From contig NZ_CP104011.1 of NCBI RefSeq assembly GCF_025133575.1, positions 1,984,001 through 2,048,000 on the forward strand: a stretch of DNA of 64,000 nucleotides, in the 5' to 3' direction. The translations under genes and the position numbers were made by a program. This document shows, in pieces, positions 7,314 to 15,463 of the stretch. Below the pieces are notes generated by a model. It did not search any database, was not told the origin of the DNA, and saw only the letters and a program-made list of their open reading frames with translations. The first letter of the stretch is position 1, and each line of letters starts with the position of its first letter. The stretch is from Pseudomonas sp. GCEP-101 (lineage in GTDB: Bacteria > Pseudomonadota > Gammaproteobacteria > Pseudomonadales > Pseudomonadaceae).

Positions 7314-8810
7314 ATGACCATCGTCAAGCACCTGATCGGCGGCGAGATGATCGCCGACACCGGCCGCACCGCCGACGTCTTCAACCCGTCCACCGGCGAA
7401 GCCGTGCGCAAGGTTCCGCTGGCCAGCCGCGAAACCGTCCAGCAGGCCATCGACGCCGCCAAGGCCGCCTTCCCCGCCTGGCGCAACACCCCGCCGGCCA
7501 AGCGCGCCCAGGTGCTGTTCCGCTTCAAGCAACTGCTCGAAGCCAACGAGCAGCGCATCGTCCAGCTGATCAGCGAAGAACACGGCAAGACCCTCGAAGA
7601 CGCCGCCGGCGAGCTCAAGCGCGGCATCGAGAACGTCGAGTACGCCACCGCCGCCCCGGAAATCCTCAAGGGCGAATACAGCCGCAACGTCGGCCCGAAC
7701 ATCGACGCCTGGAGCGATTTCCAGCCGATCGGCGTAGTCGCCGGCATCACCCCGTTCAACTTCCCGGCCATGGTGCCGCTGTGGATGTACCCGCTGGCGA
7801 TTGCCTGCGGCAACACCTTCATCCTCAAGCCGTCCGAGCGTGACCCCAGCTCCACCCTGCTGATCGCCGAACTCTTCGAAGAAGCCGGCCTGCCCAAGGG
7901 CGTACTGAACGTGGTGCACGGCGACAAGACCGCCGTGGACGCGCTGATCGAGGCCCCGGAAGTCAAGGCCCTGAGCTTCGTCGGCTCGACTCCGATCGCC
8001 GAGTACATCTATTCCGAAGGCACCAAGCGCGGCAAGCGCGTCCAGGCCCTGGGCGGCGCCAAGAACCACGCCGTGCTGATGCCCGACTGCGACCTGGACA
8101 ACGCCGTCAGCGCCTTGATGGGTGCGGCCTACGGCTCCTGCGGCGAGCGCTGCATGGCCATCTCCGTGGCCGTTTGCGTGGGCGACCAGATCGGCGATGC
8201 GCTGGTCGAGAAGATCGTTCCGCAGATCAAGGCCCTGAAGATCGGCGCCGGCACCTCCTGCGGCCTGGACATGGGCCCGCTGGTCACCGGCGCGGCCCAG
8301 CAGAAAGTTACCGGCTACATCGACGCCGGCGTCGAGCAGGGCGCGCAACTGCTGGTCGACGGCCGCAACTACAAGGTGGCCGGTCACGAGAACGGCTTCT
8401 TCGTCGGCGGCACCCTGTTCGACAAGGTGACCCCGGACATGACCATCTACCAGGAAGAGATCTTCGGCCCGGTGCTGTGCATCGTGCGCGTGAACAGCCT
8501 GGAAGAAGCCATGCAGCTGATCAACGACCACGAATACGGCAACGGCACCTGCATCTTCACCCGCGACGGTGAAGCGGCCCGCCTGTTCTGCGACGAGATC
8601 GAAGTCGGCATGGTCGGCGTCAACGTCCCGCTGCCGGTACCGGTGGCCTACCACAGCTTCGGCGGCTGGAAGCGTTCGCTGTTCGGCGACCTGCACGCCT
8701 ACGGTCCGGACGGCGTGCGCTTCTACACCAAGCGCAAGGCCATCACCCAGCGCTGGCCGCAGCGCAAATCGCACGAAGCGGCGCAGTTTGCCTTCCCCAG
8801 CAATGGCTGA
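7314..8810 (+). CDS. bauC: (Methyl)malonate-semialdehyde dehydrogenase, CoA-acylating
   Basis: 498-residue ALDH-superfamily enzyme of the MMSDH type. It converts malonate semialdehyde from BauA to acetyl-CoA and CO2 with NAD and CoA. Cys280 in SCGERCMAIS is the nucleophile. The NAD-binding motif is FVGSTPIAEYIY, and ITPFNFPAMVPLWMYP is the family N-terminal signature. A GAGAAGAG ribosome site precedes the ATG. MmsA paralogues share these motifs; the operon context favours beta-alanine catabolism. Confidence 0.93.
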   Translation: MTIVKHLIGGEMIADTGRTADVFNPSTGEAVRKVPLASRETVQQAIDAAKAAFPAWRNTPPAKRAQVLFRFKQLLEANEQRIVQLISEEHGKTLEDAAGELKRGIENVEYATAAPEILKGEYSRNVGPNIDAWSDFQPIGVVAGITPFNFPAMVPLWMYPLAIACGNTFILKPSERDPSSTLLIAELFEEAGLPKGVLNVVHGDKTAVDALIEAPEVKALSFVGSTPIAEYIYSEGTKRGKRVQALGGAKNHAVLMPDCDLDNAVSALMGAAYGSCGERCMAISVAVCVGDQIGDALVEKIVPQIKALKIGAGTSCGLDMGPLVTGAAQQKVTGYIDAGVEQGAQLLVDGRNYKVAGHENGFFVGGTLFDKVTPDMTIYQEEIFGPVLCIVRVNSLEEAMQLINDHEYGNGTCIFTRDGEAARLFCDEIEVGMVGVNVPLPVPVAYHSFGGWKRSLFGDLHAYGPDGVRFYTKRKAITQRWPQRKSHEAAQFAFPSNG

Positions 8811-8828
8811 TGGTGAATAAGCGGTAAG

Positions 8829-8859
8829 AAAAAGGCCGGTCTGATGACCGGCCTTTTTT
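8829..8859 (+). terminator. Rho-independent terminator of bauABC
   Basis: Perfect stem aaaaaggccggt / accggccttttt with loop ctgatg, followed by a T run. It sits 19 bases after the bauC stop codon. The A run on the left lets it work in both directions, which also shields bauC from the leftward RAYT gene. Confidence 0.95.
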
Positions 8860-8906
8860 GTTGCAGACGAAATTGCCAGATGCTCCCGCGCTACCGGGAG
8901 CGTGTT

Positions 8907-8938
8907 CGTAGGATGGCGTGGAGCGTAGCGATACCCAT
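8907..8938 (+). repeat. REP unit, left flank of RAYT gene
   Basis: cgtaggatggcgtggagcg followed by tagcgatacccat; its last base is the first base of the RAYT stop codon. An inverted copy lies at 9487-9518 and a direct copy at 9561-9591. Just to its left is another palindrome (gctcccgcgctaccgggagc, 8882-8901). Confidence 0.9.
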
Positions 8939-9465
8939 CATTCCCCCGCTTCGAATGCCTCCACCCCTGCCTCACCCCAATTTGCTTTGAGCAGCCCCTC
9001 GCGGACATAGCGATGAAACGAAGACCATCGCCAATCGACCACGCGGGTGACATGGCCGTGTTTGCAGGGATTGAAGTGGATGTAATCCACGTGCCGTGTG
9101 AAATCGAGGTCATCCCGGATTCGATGTTCCCAGTAGCGCCGTTGCCAGATGCCGCGTTCGCCCTTTGCCTGGCGGCTGCTGGAGACAACTTCTGTTCTGG
9201 GGAGCGCTCGTGAAAATGCTGTTTTGATCAGCCGCCAGCGCAGCGCGTAATCGGCGTCGCCTTGCGGCAGGGTGCAGATGGCGTGCAGGTGGTCGGGCAG
9301 GATGACGATGGCGTCGATGTGCCAGCGGTGCCGTTGTTGCGTGTAGCGGAAAGCTGAGCGGAGCAGATCGACGTTGTCCAGCAGCAAGCCGGAACGGCGA
9401 TCAGCCAAGGCGAGGGTGAAGAACCAGGTGGCGCCATCTGTCCTGTCTCGGCGGTATGAGGTCAT
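8938..9465 (-). CDS. REP-associated tyrosine transposase (RAYT, TnpA_REP)
   Basis: 175-residue Y1-type transposase/HUH nuclease. The metal-binding motif is LPDHLHAICTLP. The catalytic tyrosine is in HVDYIHFNPCKHGHV, followed by DWRWSSFHRYVREG, the classical RAYT C-terminal block. The ATG at 9465 (MTSYRRDRTDG), behind AGAGGA, is preferred: an upstream in-frame ATG at 9507 would lie inside the flanking REP and translate REP DNA. Such proteins bind and nick REP hairpins and are thought to spread REPINs. Flanking REP units in inverted order support an intact REPtron. Confidence 0.93.
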   Translation of the reverse strand: MTSYRRDRTDGATWFFTLALADRRSGLLLDNVDLLRSAFRYTQQRHRWHIDAIVILPDHLHAICTLPQGDADYALRWRLIKTAFSRALPRTEVVSSSRQAKGERGIWQRRYWEHRIRDDLDFTRHVDYIHFNPCKHGHVTRVVDWRWSSFHRYVREGLLKANWGEAGVEAFEAGE

Positions 9466-9486
9466 GGCGCGTCCTCTGGGTAGTCG

Positions 9487-9518
9487 ATGGGTATCGCTGC
9501 GCTCCACGCCATCCTACG
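9487..9518 (-). repeat. REP unit, right flank of RAYT gene (inverted)
   Basis: atgggtatcgctgcgctcc followed by acgccatcctacg, the reverse complement of the 8907 unit with one or two changes. It lies 22 bases upstream of the RAYT ATG. Confidence 0.9.
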
Positions 9519-9560
9519 TCCGAGGTCATGTGTCGCTCTGCGGGAGTCGGCTGAAACCTT

Positions 9561-9591
9561 CGTAGGATGGGTGGAGCGCAGCGATACCCAT
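9561..9591 (+). repeat. Third RAYT-type REP unit
   Basis: cgtaggatgg followed by gtggagcgcagcgatacccat, in the orientation of the left copy. With the 9487 unit it forms an inverted pair about 105 bases long, i.e. a REPIN. The rest of 9592-9742 shows nothing else. Confidence 0.88.
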
Positions 9592-9742
9592 AGTCGCGCG
9601 CCCTCAGGCTCAATCGAGCATCCGGGAGACTCCCCCCCAGCGCATCCACAGATCGCGCTGCCAGTTCAGCAGCGTCAGGCGGTGGGCATTCCAGGTGAGA
9701 AGGGCGCGGCGGGAGCGTTGGACTCCAGGTGCCGCATCGGCG

Positions 9743-10168
9743 TCAGCCCAAGTGTTTCTTCAGGTAAATCCGCTGATGCCCCGGCGGGCAGTCTTCCAGC
9801 ACGCCCATGCGTTCGAAGCCCTGTTTCTCGTAGAAGCCGGGGGCCTGGAAGCTGTAGGTGTAGAGGAACAGCCCGACGCAGCCGCGGCGGCGGGCTTCGT
9901 CTTCGGCCAGGGCGATGAGCTGGCTGCCCAGGCCGCTGCCGCGCTGGTCGTCCTGCAGCCAGAGGTAGTCGATGTACAGCCAGCCCATGCCGGACTGGCC
10001 GAACATGCCGCCGACCACTTCGCCGTCTTCGCTGCGGGCGTAGAGCTCGAAGTCGTCGTAGGTGTTGCTGCGACCCATCTGGCCCAGGTTGTAGGCGAGC
10101 AGGCCCTTGACCACGACGTCGCGCGCTTGCGGGTCGATGCCGAGGGTGAAATCGAATTGGCTGTGCAT
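9743..10168 (-). CDS. GNAT-family N-acetyltransferase
   Basis: 141-residue single-domain GNAT acetyltransferase. The acetyl-CoA motif A is seen as LWLQDDQRGSGLGSQLIALAEDEARRRG, and the C-terminal half has the usual APGFYEKQGFERMG strand-helix. The start MHSQFDFTLG is the first ATG with family-like sequence. It stands alone between the RAYT gene and a DUF2845 gene. Substrate cannot be told from sequence. Confidence 0.88.
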   Translation of the reverse strand: MHSQFDFTLGIDPQARDVVVKGLLAYNLGQMGRSNTYDDFELYARSEDGEVVGGMFGQSGMGWLYIDYLWLQDDQRGSGLGSQLIALAEDEARRRGCVGLFLYTYSFQAPGFYEKQGFERMGVLEDCPPGHQRIYLKKHLG

Positions 10169-10273
10169 GGTGCCCTCCGGATTGGCGAAGGAGACCAGTC
10201 TAGGGAGATGCCGCGACGATGGGTAGGCGCCTTTGGTAGCGGCAGGCGTTCCGGGGCGATGAGTGCGGCGGGT

Positions 10274-10588
10274 TCAGAGCAGTTCCTTGCGCGTGGTGTT
10301 GATCAGTTGCAGCTGTGTGTCTCGGAAGAACAGGTAGCGGTAGGCGCCATTGTTCGGACCGTACATCCAGGTTTCCAGCTGCGGCCGACCGGGGATGAAC
10401 TTCCCGTCCGGCCCGCGGCGGGGCTGGGTGGGCGGCGTGACCACGCGCTTGTCCGGCTGCCCGCACTTGGCGAGCACCTCGTCCATCGGGTCGCCTTCGT
10501 TGATCAGGCTGGTGCCGCAGCGCAGGGTGCCGGCGTGGGCGGTGGCGGCGGTCAGGGTGAGAAGCAGGGCAATCAGCCAGGGGCGCAT
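10274..10588 (-). CDS. DUF2845-type small periplasmic protein
   Basis: 104-residue secreted protein. The signal peptide (MRPWLIALLLTLTAATAHA) is followed by a mature domain starting GTLRCGTSLINEGD. The segments RCG, GDPMDEVLAKCGQP and a C-terminal YRYLFFRDTQLQLI are typical of the DUF2845/SmpA-like small periplasmic proteins; the two cysteines could form a disulfide. Function is unknown. It is on the same strand as the NYN gene behind it, 74 bases away. Confidence 0.8.
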   Translation of the reverse strand: MRPWLIALLLTLTAATAHAGTLRCGTSLINEGDPMDEVLAKCGQPDKRVVTPPTQPRRGPDGKFIPGRPQLETWMYGPNNGAYRYLFFRDTQLQLINTTRKELL

Positions 10589-10662
10589 GAGTCGGTTCCG
10601 TTGCGGGTTCTTGCCCCAGTCTTACGCCCCGCCATCGGCTGCTTCATTGCGCTGGTGCAGTC

Positions 10663-11469
10663 TCAGCGCACCGGGCCGACGTTGCGCACGTAGAGGTCCT
10701 TGCCACCGGTGCCGCCGGTGCCGCGCGCCTGCAGTTCGAAGCGTTTGGGGTGGCCCTTGATCAGGTCGCTGAGCTTCTTGAAGCCGTACAGGCGCGGGTC
10801 GAAGGCGGGCTGCAGCTTGCTGATGTTCTGCCCCAGGGCGCCCAGTTGCACCCAGTCATCATCGTCGCCATCGATGTCGTCGAGCACCTTGGCGATGAAG
10901 TCCAGCGGGACTTTCTGCGACTTGGGTTTGCTGGCCGGCCTGGGGGCTTCGGCGGCGCTCGGGGCAGCGGCCTTGTCGGTGCTCGGCGCGGGATCGGCGG
11001 CGGGTTCGGCAGTGGCGCGCAGGATCTCGGTGTAGATGAACTTGTCGCAGGCGGAGACGAAGGGCTTGGGCGTCTTCTCCTCGCCGAAACCGTAGACCGT
11101 CAGGCCCTCTTCGCGCAGCCGCGCGGCCAGCCGGGTGAAGTCACTGTCGCTGGAGACCAGGCAGAAACCATCGAAGCGCCGGGTGTAGAGCAGGTCCATG
11201 GCGTCGATGATCAGCGCGCTGTCGGTGGCGTTCTTGCCGCTGGTGTAGGCGAACTGCTGCATGGGCTGGATGGAGTGGTCGAGCAGGACCTGTTTCCACT
11301 TGCCCAGGTTGGGCTTGGTCCAGTCACCGTAGATGCGTTTGACGCTGGCGACGCCGTATTTGGCGATTTCCTCGAACAACCCCTCGACGATGGCGGCGGG
11401 CGCGTTGTCGGCGTCGATCAGGACGGCGAGGTGTGTCTGCTGGCGGGGGACTGGGGTCTTGTTAGCCAT
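10663..11469 (-). CDS. NYN-domain RNase-like protein with C-terminal OST-HTH/LOTUS domain
   Basis: 268 residues. The N-terminal NYN (PIN-like, DUF88) domain has the acidic residues expected for a metal-dependent nuclease: LIDADNAP, then NATDSALIIDAMDLL, then SSDSDFTRLA. A low-complexity Ala/Pro/Lys linker (about residues 160-190) leads to an OST-HTH domain (DFIAKVLDDIDGDDDDWVQLGALGQNISKLQPAFDPRLYG), an RNA-binding module. The combination points to an RNA-processing or RNA-decay role, with substrate unknown. It stands downstream of siaD on the same strand but 61 bases away. Confidence 0.9.
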   Translation of the reverse strand: MANKTPVPRQQTHLAVLIDADNAPAAIVEGLFEEIAKYGVASVKRIYGDWTKPNLGKWKQVLLDHSIQPMQQFAYTSGKNATDSALIIDAMDLLYTRRFDGFCLVSSDSDFTRLAARLREEGLTVYGFGEEKTPKPFVSACDKFIYTEILRATAEPAADPAPSTDKAAAPSAAEAPRPASKPKSQKVPLDFIAKVLDDIDGDDDDWVQLGALGQNISKLQPAFDPRLYGFKKLSDLIKGHPKRFELQARGTGGTGGKDLYVRNVGPVR

Positions 11470-11530
11470 GCTGCATCCTTTGCCTGTGGTCCATGGACCT
11501 TAAACCGGTTCGCCCCGGGATGCCAATCGC

Positions 11531-12319
11531 TCAAGCCTGGGCGAACTCGCACTTGTCCCGCCCGCTGCGCTTGGCGTTGAGCAGGGCGGCGTCGGCGCGG
11601 CTGAGGGTCTGGGAGTAGCTTTCGCCCGGGTGATGCTCGGCGACGCCGAAGCTGGCGGTGACCGACAGGGCCTCGGTGCCCACGCGCACGGCCAGGCAGC
11701 GGATGTCGTTGCGCACGCGCTCGATGATGGCGGCGGCATCGGCCAGGCGGGTGTCGGGAAGGATCAGCAGGAATTCCTCGCCACCCCAGCGGCCGCAGAG
11801 GTCGTACTGGCGCAGGGCGGCTTCCATGGCGCGGCCGATCTCCACCAGCACGCGGTCGCCGACTTCGTGGCCCCAGGTGTCGTTGACCTGCTTGAAGCGG
11901 TCGACGTCGAGCATTGCCAGCACGTAGGGCTCGCCGTGACGCTGGGCGCGTTCGCTTTCCTCGCGCAGGCGCTCCATCAGCAGGCGGCGGTTGGCGATGC
12001 CGGTGAGAGTGTCGTGGGTCGAAGCTTCCTTCAGCGCGATGTTGAGGTCGCGCATCATGTCCTGGTAGCGGTCGGAGATGCGCGCGACCTTTTCCAGCTG
12101 GCGCAACTGCTTGTGGTAGCGCTCGGAGAGGGTGCTGGTCTGCTGCCGGGCCATGGACTGGAAGCCGTCGGAGATCCGCGCGATACGCTCCAGGCGCGCG
12201 AGCTGGTCGAGGGATTGCTGGTGTTTCAGGTACAGCGCCTCGCGCAGCGGGTGCCCCTCGTACCGTGGGTCGGCCAGCAGTTCGTCGATCAGCAGGTCCA
12301 GCTCGCGCTCGCTCGTCAT
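11531..12319 (-). CDS. siaD: Diguanylate cyclase of the Sia pathway
   Basis: 262-residue soluble GGDEF enzyme that makes c-di-GMP. The N-terminal half is a coiled coil (two LARLERIARISDGFQ-like repeats), and the C-terminal half is a GGDEF domain with DVDRFKQVND and active site RWGGEEFLL. The inhibitory RxxD I-site (RQYD) is five residues before GGEEF, so product inhibition is expected. Start MTSERELDLL at 12319 lies 5 bases after siaC. In P. aeruginosa SiaD (PA0169) is activated by direct binding of unphosphorylated SiaC and drives aggregation and biofilm formation under stress. Confidence 0.93.
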   Translation of the reverse strand: MTSERELDLLIDELLADPRYEGHPLREALYLKHQQSLDQLARLERIARISDGFQSMARQQTSTLSERYHKQLRQLEKVARISDRYQDMMRDLNIALKEASTHDTLTGIANRRLLMERLREESERAQRHGEPYVLAMLDVDRFKQVNDTWGHEVGDRVLVEIGRAMEAALRQYDLCGRWGGEEFLLILPDTRLADAAAIIERVRNDIRCLAVRVGTEALSVTASFGVAEHHPGESYSQTLSRADAALLNAKRSGRDKCEFAQA

Positions 12320-12324
12320 GGCGG

Positions 12325-12705
12325 TTACTCGTCGTAGGCTTGGATGACGAACGGGAAGGTACAGTCCTCGCGGAACTCTTCGGCCAGTTCGGCGACGCGC
12401 TCGTTGCGCCGGTCGTAGTGCCAGGCGACGCGGGTGGTGCGGCCCTGGACGTGGGCTTCCTCGAGCAGATCGAAGATGTCCATCATGGCCTTGATCGAGC
12501 TGGTGTTGAGGTACAGCAGGCGCAGGTCGAGTTCCAGCGGGCGCTGTTCCTCGCTGAGGAAGCGCTCGACCCACTCGATGACCTGGCCGAACAGTTCATA
12601 GGAGTTCTCCGGGTAGGAGTCGCCCTGCATCGCGAGGATGCCGGCCTGCCAGTCGCCATGGATCTGTGGGGTGGATTGGGTTCCGGTGACGGTGAGATCG
12701 CTCAT
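12325..12705 (-). CDS. siaC: SiaC, phospho-regulated activator of SiaD
   Basis: 126-residue DUF1987 protein. Thr68 in the segment YLNTSSIKAMMD falls at exactly the position known to be phosphorylated in P. aeruginosa SiaC. The SiaB kinase adds this phosphate and the SiaA phosphatase removes it; the unphosphorylated form binds and activates SiaD. It sits between siaB and siaD in the conserved order A-B-C-D, with 25 bases to siaB and 5 bases to siaD. Confidence 0.93.
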   Translation of the reverse strand: MSDLTVTGTQSTPQIHGDWQAGILAMQGDSYPENSYELFGQVIEWVERFLSEEQRPLELDLRLLYLNTSSIKAMMDIFDLLEEAHVQGRTTRVAWHYDRRNERVAELAEEFREDCTFPFVIQAYDE

Positions 12706-12730
12706 GTCGGGTCTTCCTGAATTTCGCAGT

Positions 12731-13273
12731 TCAGATCACGGCGCGCACGCTGAAGAAGGCGCGGCCGTCGGGTTGCTCGGTGAGGGAGGTCTTGAGCGGC
12801 GCGCTGGATTTGCGCGCGATGTCCAGCAGGCCCAGGCCCGCGCCACTGGAGGCTTCGGCGTCGCGCGGGCGGCGCAGCTGCTCCTTGTAGGCGGCCTTGA
12901 GCTGGGCCTTGTCGAGCCCGGCGATGGCGTCGATGCTGCGCACCAGGCCCTGGCCATCGGCCAGCTCCACCAGGTTGCCGGCGGACACCACGTAGTGGCC
13001 TTCGTCGTTGCGCGCGATCGCCACGGTGGCAGAGGCCTCCTGCTCGTTGTAGCCGCGCAGGGTGGCGTAGTGGCGGATGTTCTGGGTCATCTCGATGTAC
13101 ACCGCGAACACGTCCATCGCCTCGCTCGGGTGCGCCTGCTCGGCCTGCATGTAGTTGCGCAGCGCGTGGCCGATCTCCTCGATCAGGCTGCGCGAGATGG
13201 GGCCGTTGAAGCAGAGCAATATGCGTTGCCGGGTGAAGCTCTCGCGCATGGCCAGCAGATCTAGCGATTCCAT
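12731..13273 (-). CDS. siaB: SiaB kinase
   Basis: 180-residue protein starting MESLDLLAMRESFTRQRIL. It matches SiaB in length and place: a small SpoIIAB/HATPase-like kinase that phosphorylates SiaC and also antagonises SiaA by this route. Visible blocks are YIEMTQNIRHYATLRGY (the N-box type helix) and a late SGAGLGLLDIARKS, which resembles a G-box. It begins 10 bases after the siaA stop codon. Confidence 0.9.
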   Translation of the reverse strand: MESLDLLAMRESFTRQRILLCFNGPISRSLIEEIGHALRNYMQAEQAHPSEAMDVFAVYIEMTQNIRHYATLRGYNEQEASATVAIARNDEGHYVVSAGNLVELADGQGLVRSIDAIAGLDKAQLKAAYKEQLRRPRDAEASSGAGLGLLDIARKSSAPLKTSLTEQPDGRAFFSVRAVI

Positions 13274-13283
13274 GGATTAACCC

Positions 13284-15272
13284 CTAGTCGAAGCGGAAAG
13301 AGAGAATGGTGATGTCGTCGCGCTGCGGCTGCCCGCCCTGGTACTGCGCAAGGGTCGCGGCGAACACCTCGGCCTGCTCGGCCAGCGGCCGGCGTGCGTG
13401 GTTGCGCAGCAGGTCGGCGAAGCGGCTGTTGCCGAAGCCGAAGCCGTGCTCGCCGCCGGCCTGGTCGAGGAAGCCGTCGGTGCACAGGTAATAGGTCCAG
13501 CCGGCCTGCATCGGGATTTCCACGTCCTGATAGTCGCCCTGGCGCTTGTCGCCGATGGCGCGGCGCGCGCCCTTGTATTCGCGCACGTCGGTGCCGTCGC
13601 TGGCGAACAGGGAAATCTTCGCCCCGGAAAAATGCAGCTGTTTGCGCTGGTGGTCGACGCGCACCAGGCCCGCGTCCATGTTGGTGGCCAGCGACCGGGT
13701 GAACTCCTGCTGGCCGAGCATGCCGCGCATCACCTGGTCGGTCTCGCGCAGGATGGCGGCCGGGTCGTGGCTCTTCACGCTGTCGATGGCGTGGTCGATG
13801 GCGGCGAGGGCGAGCATGGTCATCAGTGCGCCCGGCACGCCGTGGCCGGCGCAGTCGACCACGCCGATCAGGCTGTCCGCCGGGCCCTCGCGGTAGATGT
13901 AGAAGTCGCCGCCGACCACGTCGCGCGGTTTCCACAGGACGAAATGGCGCTCTCCCAGTGACGCCTGCAGCTGGCGGTCGGGCAGGATGGCGCGCTGGAT
14001 CAAGCTGGCGTAGTCGATGGAGTCGCCGATCTTCTTCTGCGCGGCGGCCATCTCGCGGTTGGCCGCCTCCAGCGCCTGGGTGCGCTGCTGGACCTTGTCC
14101 TCCAGCTCCTCGGTGTGCCGGCGGACCTGGTCGGCCATGCTGGCGAAGGCGCTGGACAGCTCGCCGATCTCGTCCGGGCGGGTGCGCGGCAGCGGGCTGT
14201 CGTACTGCCCGGCGGCGATTGCCTTGGCCGATTGCTTGAGGCCGCGCAGCGGGCGCAGCACCAGCAGGTCGACGGTGTAGGCGAATCCAAGCAAAAGGAT
14301 TGCCAGCAGCCCGGCGAGGGTGCCCACCAGCGGCCAGATCCAGCGGTTGTCGAGCACCTGCGCGGCGTGCAGGTCGATGGCGCTGAGCACGTGCCAGCGC
14401 AGCTGCGGGATGTAGGCGGTGGCGATCAGCTGTTCCTTGCCGTCGAGGGTGCCCCAGAGGGTTTCCACTTCGCCGGGGTTGGCCTCGGCCTGGCGCAGGG
14501 TCTGGCGCAGTGCGGTGCGCTCCTGCTCGTTGGCCAGGAGATCGTAGACGTGGTGCTGGGCCTGGCCGCTGGAGCCGGAGGAGAAGGCGATCAGACGGGT
14601 GTCCGGGTGGGCCTGGATGGCGCCCTCGGGGTCGACGATCATCGGCGTCACCCCGGCCTCGCGGCGCGAGATGAACTGGTCGAGGAACTCGGTGAGGTCC
14701 AGGCCGCCGCCGGCCAGGCCGACTTTCTCGTTGCCGGCGCGCACCACCATGTTGAACCAGACCTTGGTGACCTTCAGCTTGGCGTCGTAGTTGACGTTGA
14801 TGTTGTAGGGCTCGTCGCGCGCCAGGGTGTCGAAGTACCAGCGGTCCTGCGGGTCGGTGTCGCTCAAGGTGTAGCGCGGGGAGTTGGACAGCGGCGAGCT
14901 GGAGTCGTTGAAGTAGTAGTGGCGGGAAGAATCCACCACCACGAAGTAGGAGTAGTTGTGCTGGTCGGCGCGGAAGCCTTCGGCCTCGCGGAAGAACAGC
15001 GCGCGGCGGGCGGGGTCGTTCTCCGCCAGCAGCCAGTCCTGGGTCACCACGGACTCGGCCAGGCGCCGCGACAGCGCCAGCTCGCGGATCACCGGCGCGA
15101 TGATCTTCTGCTGGTTGAGCAGGGTGAAGTTTCTCGCAAAGGCGAGACCGAAATGCGTGCGGATGTCTTCCATGGCCTTCCAGCCCAGCATGACCGCCGG
15201 TACCAGCGCCAGGAGACAGGCGATGAGCAATGCCACCACCGATTTGCCGCGCAACCCCCATCTTGCCGCCAT
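13284..15272 (-). CDS. siaA: SiaA membrane-bound PP2C-type phosphatase
   Basis: 662-residue sensor phosphatase. A transmembrane helix near residues 12-32 precedes a periplasmic sensor domain (about 35-315), then a second membrane helix (WPLVGTLAGLLAILLLGFAY), a HAMP domain and a coiled coil. A SpoIIE/PPM phosphatase domain follows, with VVGGDFYIYREG, DCAGHGVPGALMTML and CTDGFLDQAGG. I take the ATG at 15272 (MAARWGLRGKSVVALLIACL); a farther ATG at 15371 would add 33 residues that do not look membrane-leading. It dephosphorylates SiaC and so switches on SiaD. Confidence 0.92.
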   Translation of the reverse strand: MAARWGLRGKSVVALLIACLLALVPAVMLGWKAMEDIRTHFGLAFARNFTLLNQQKIIAPVIRELALSRRLAESVVTQDWLLAENDPARRALFFREAEGFRADQHNYSYFVVVDSSRHYYFNDSSSPLSNSPRYTLSDTDPQDRWYFDTLARDEPYNINVNYDAKLKVTKVWFNMVVRAGNEKVGLAGGGLDLTEFLDQFISRREAGVTPMIVDPEGAIQAHPDTRLIAFSSGSSGQAQHHVYDLLANEQERTALRQTLRQAEANPGEVETLWGTLDGKEQLIATAYIPQLRWHVLSAIDLHAAQVLDNRWIWPLVGTLAGLLAILLLGFAYTVDLLVLRPLRGLKQSAKAIAAGQYDSPLPRTRPDEIGELSSAFASMADQVRRHTEELEDKVQQRTQALEAANREMAAAQKKIGDSIDYASLIQRAILPDRQLQASLGERHFVLWKPRDVVGGDFYIYREGPADSLIGVVDCAGHGVPGALMTMLALAAIDHAIDSVKSHDPAAILRETDQVMRGMLGQQEFTRSLATNMDAGLVRVDHQRKQLHFSGAKISLFASDGTDVREYKGARRAIGDKRQGDYQDVEIPMQAGWTYYLCTDGFLDQAGGEHGFGFGNSRFADLLRNHARRPLAEQAEVFAATLAQYQGGQPQRDDITILSFRFD

Positions 15273-15463
15273 GGCTATCTCGATTCCCCGTGCCGCCCGC
15301 CGTGTGCCGGTCTTTTGGCGAAAGCTCAATTGTGCAGTTTGTGTACGGGCACAATCAAACCAAATTGACATTGAAACGCCATAATATTGGCGCCATTCAA
15401 TTGGTCGGGCCGCCAGGCGCCGTGGGAGAAGGCGCGCAGCGGTTGGCGGGGATTCCCGCCGGG
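15273..15463. promoter_or_regulatory. siaA upstream region with nested inverted repeats
   Basis: The 191-bp gap between cheB and siaA is AT-rich compared with its surroundings. It holds a perfect inverted repeat attgtgc (15329-15335) / gcacaat (15349-15355) and, further upstream on the minus strand, ggcgccaatattatggcg-like palindromic sequence (15380-15400). It probably contains an independent sia promoter, so siaABCD need not depend on che2 transcription. I cannot assign the binding protein. Confidence 0.45.

Noticed and set aside
8938..9507. Longer RAYT start at 9507
   Set aside because: The extra residues MERSDTHRLPRGRA come from the flanking REP. A ribosome site and the family start support 9465.
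13261..15354. Large second frame overlapping siaA on the same strand
   Set aside because: Arg/Pro-rich translation with no motifs. The SiaA frame carries clear HAMP and phosphatase motifs.
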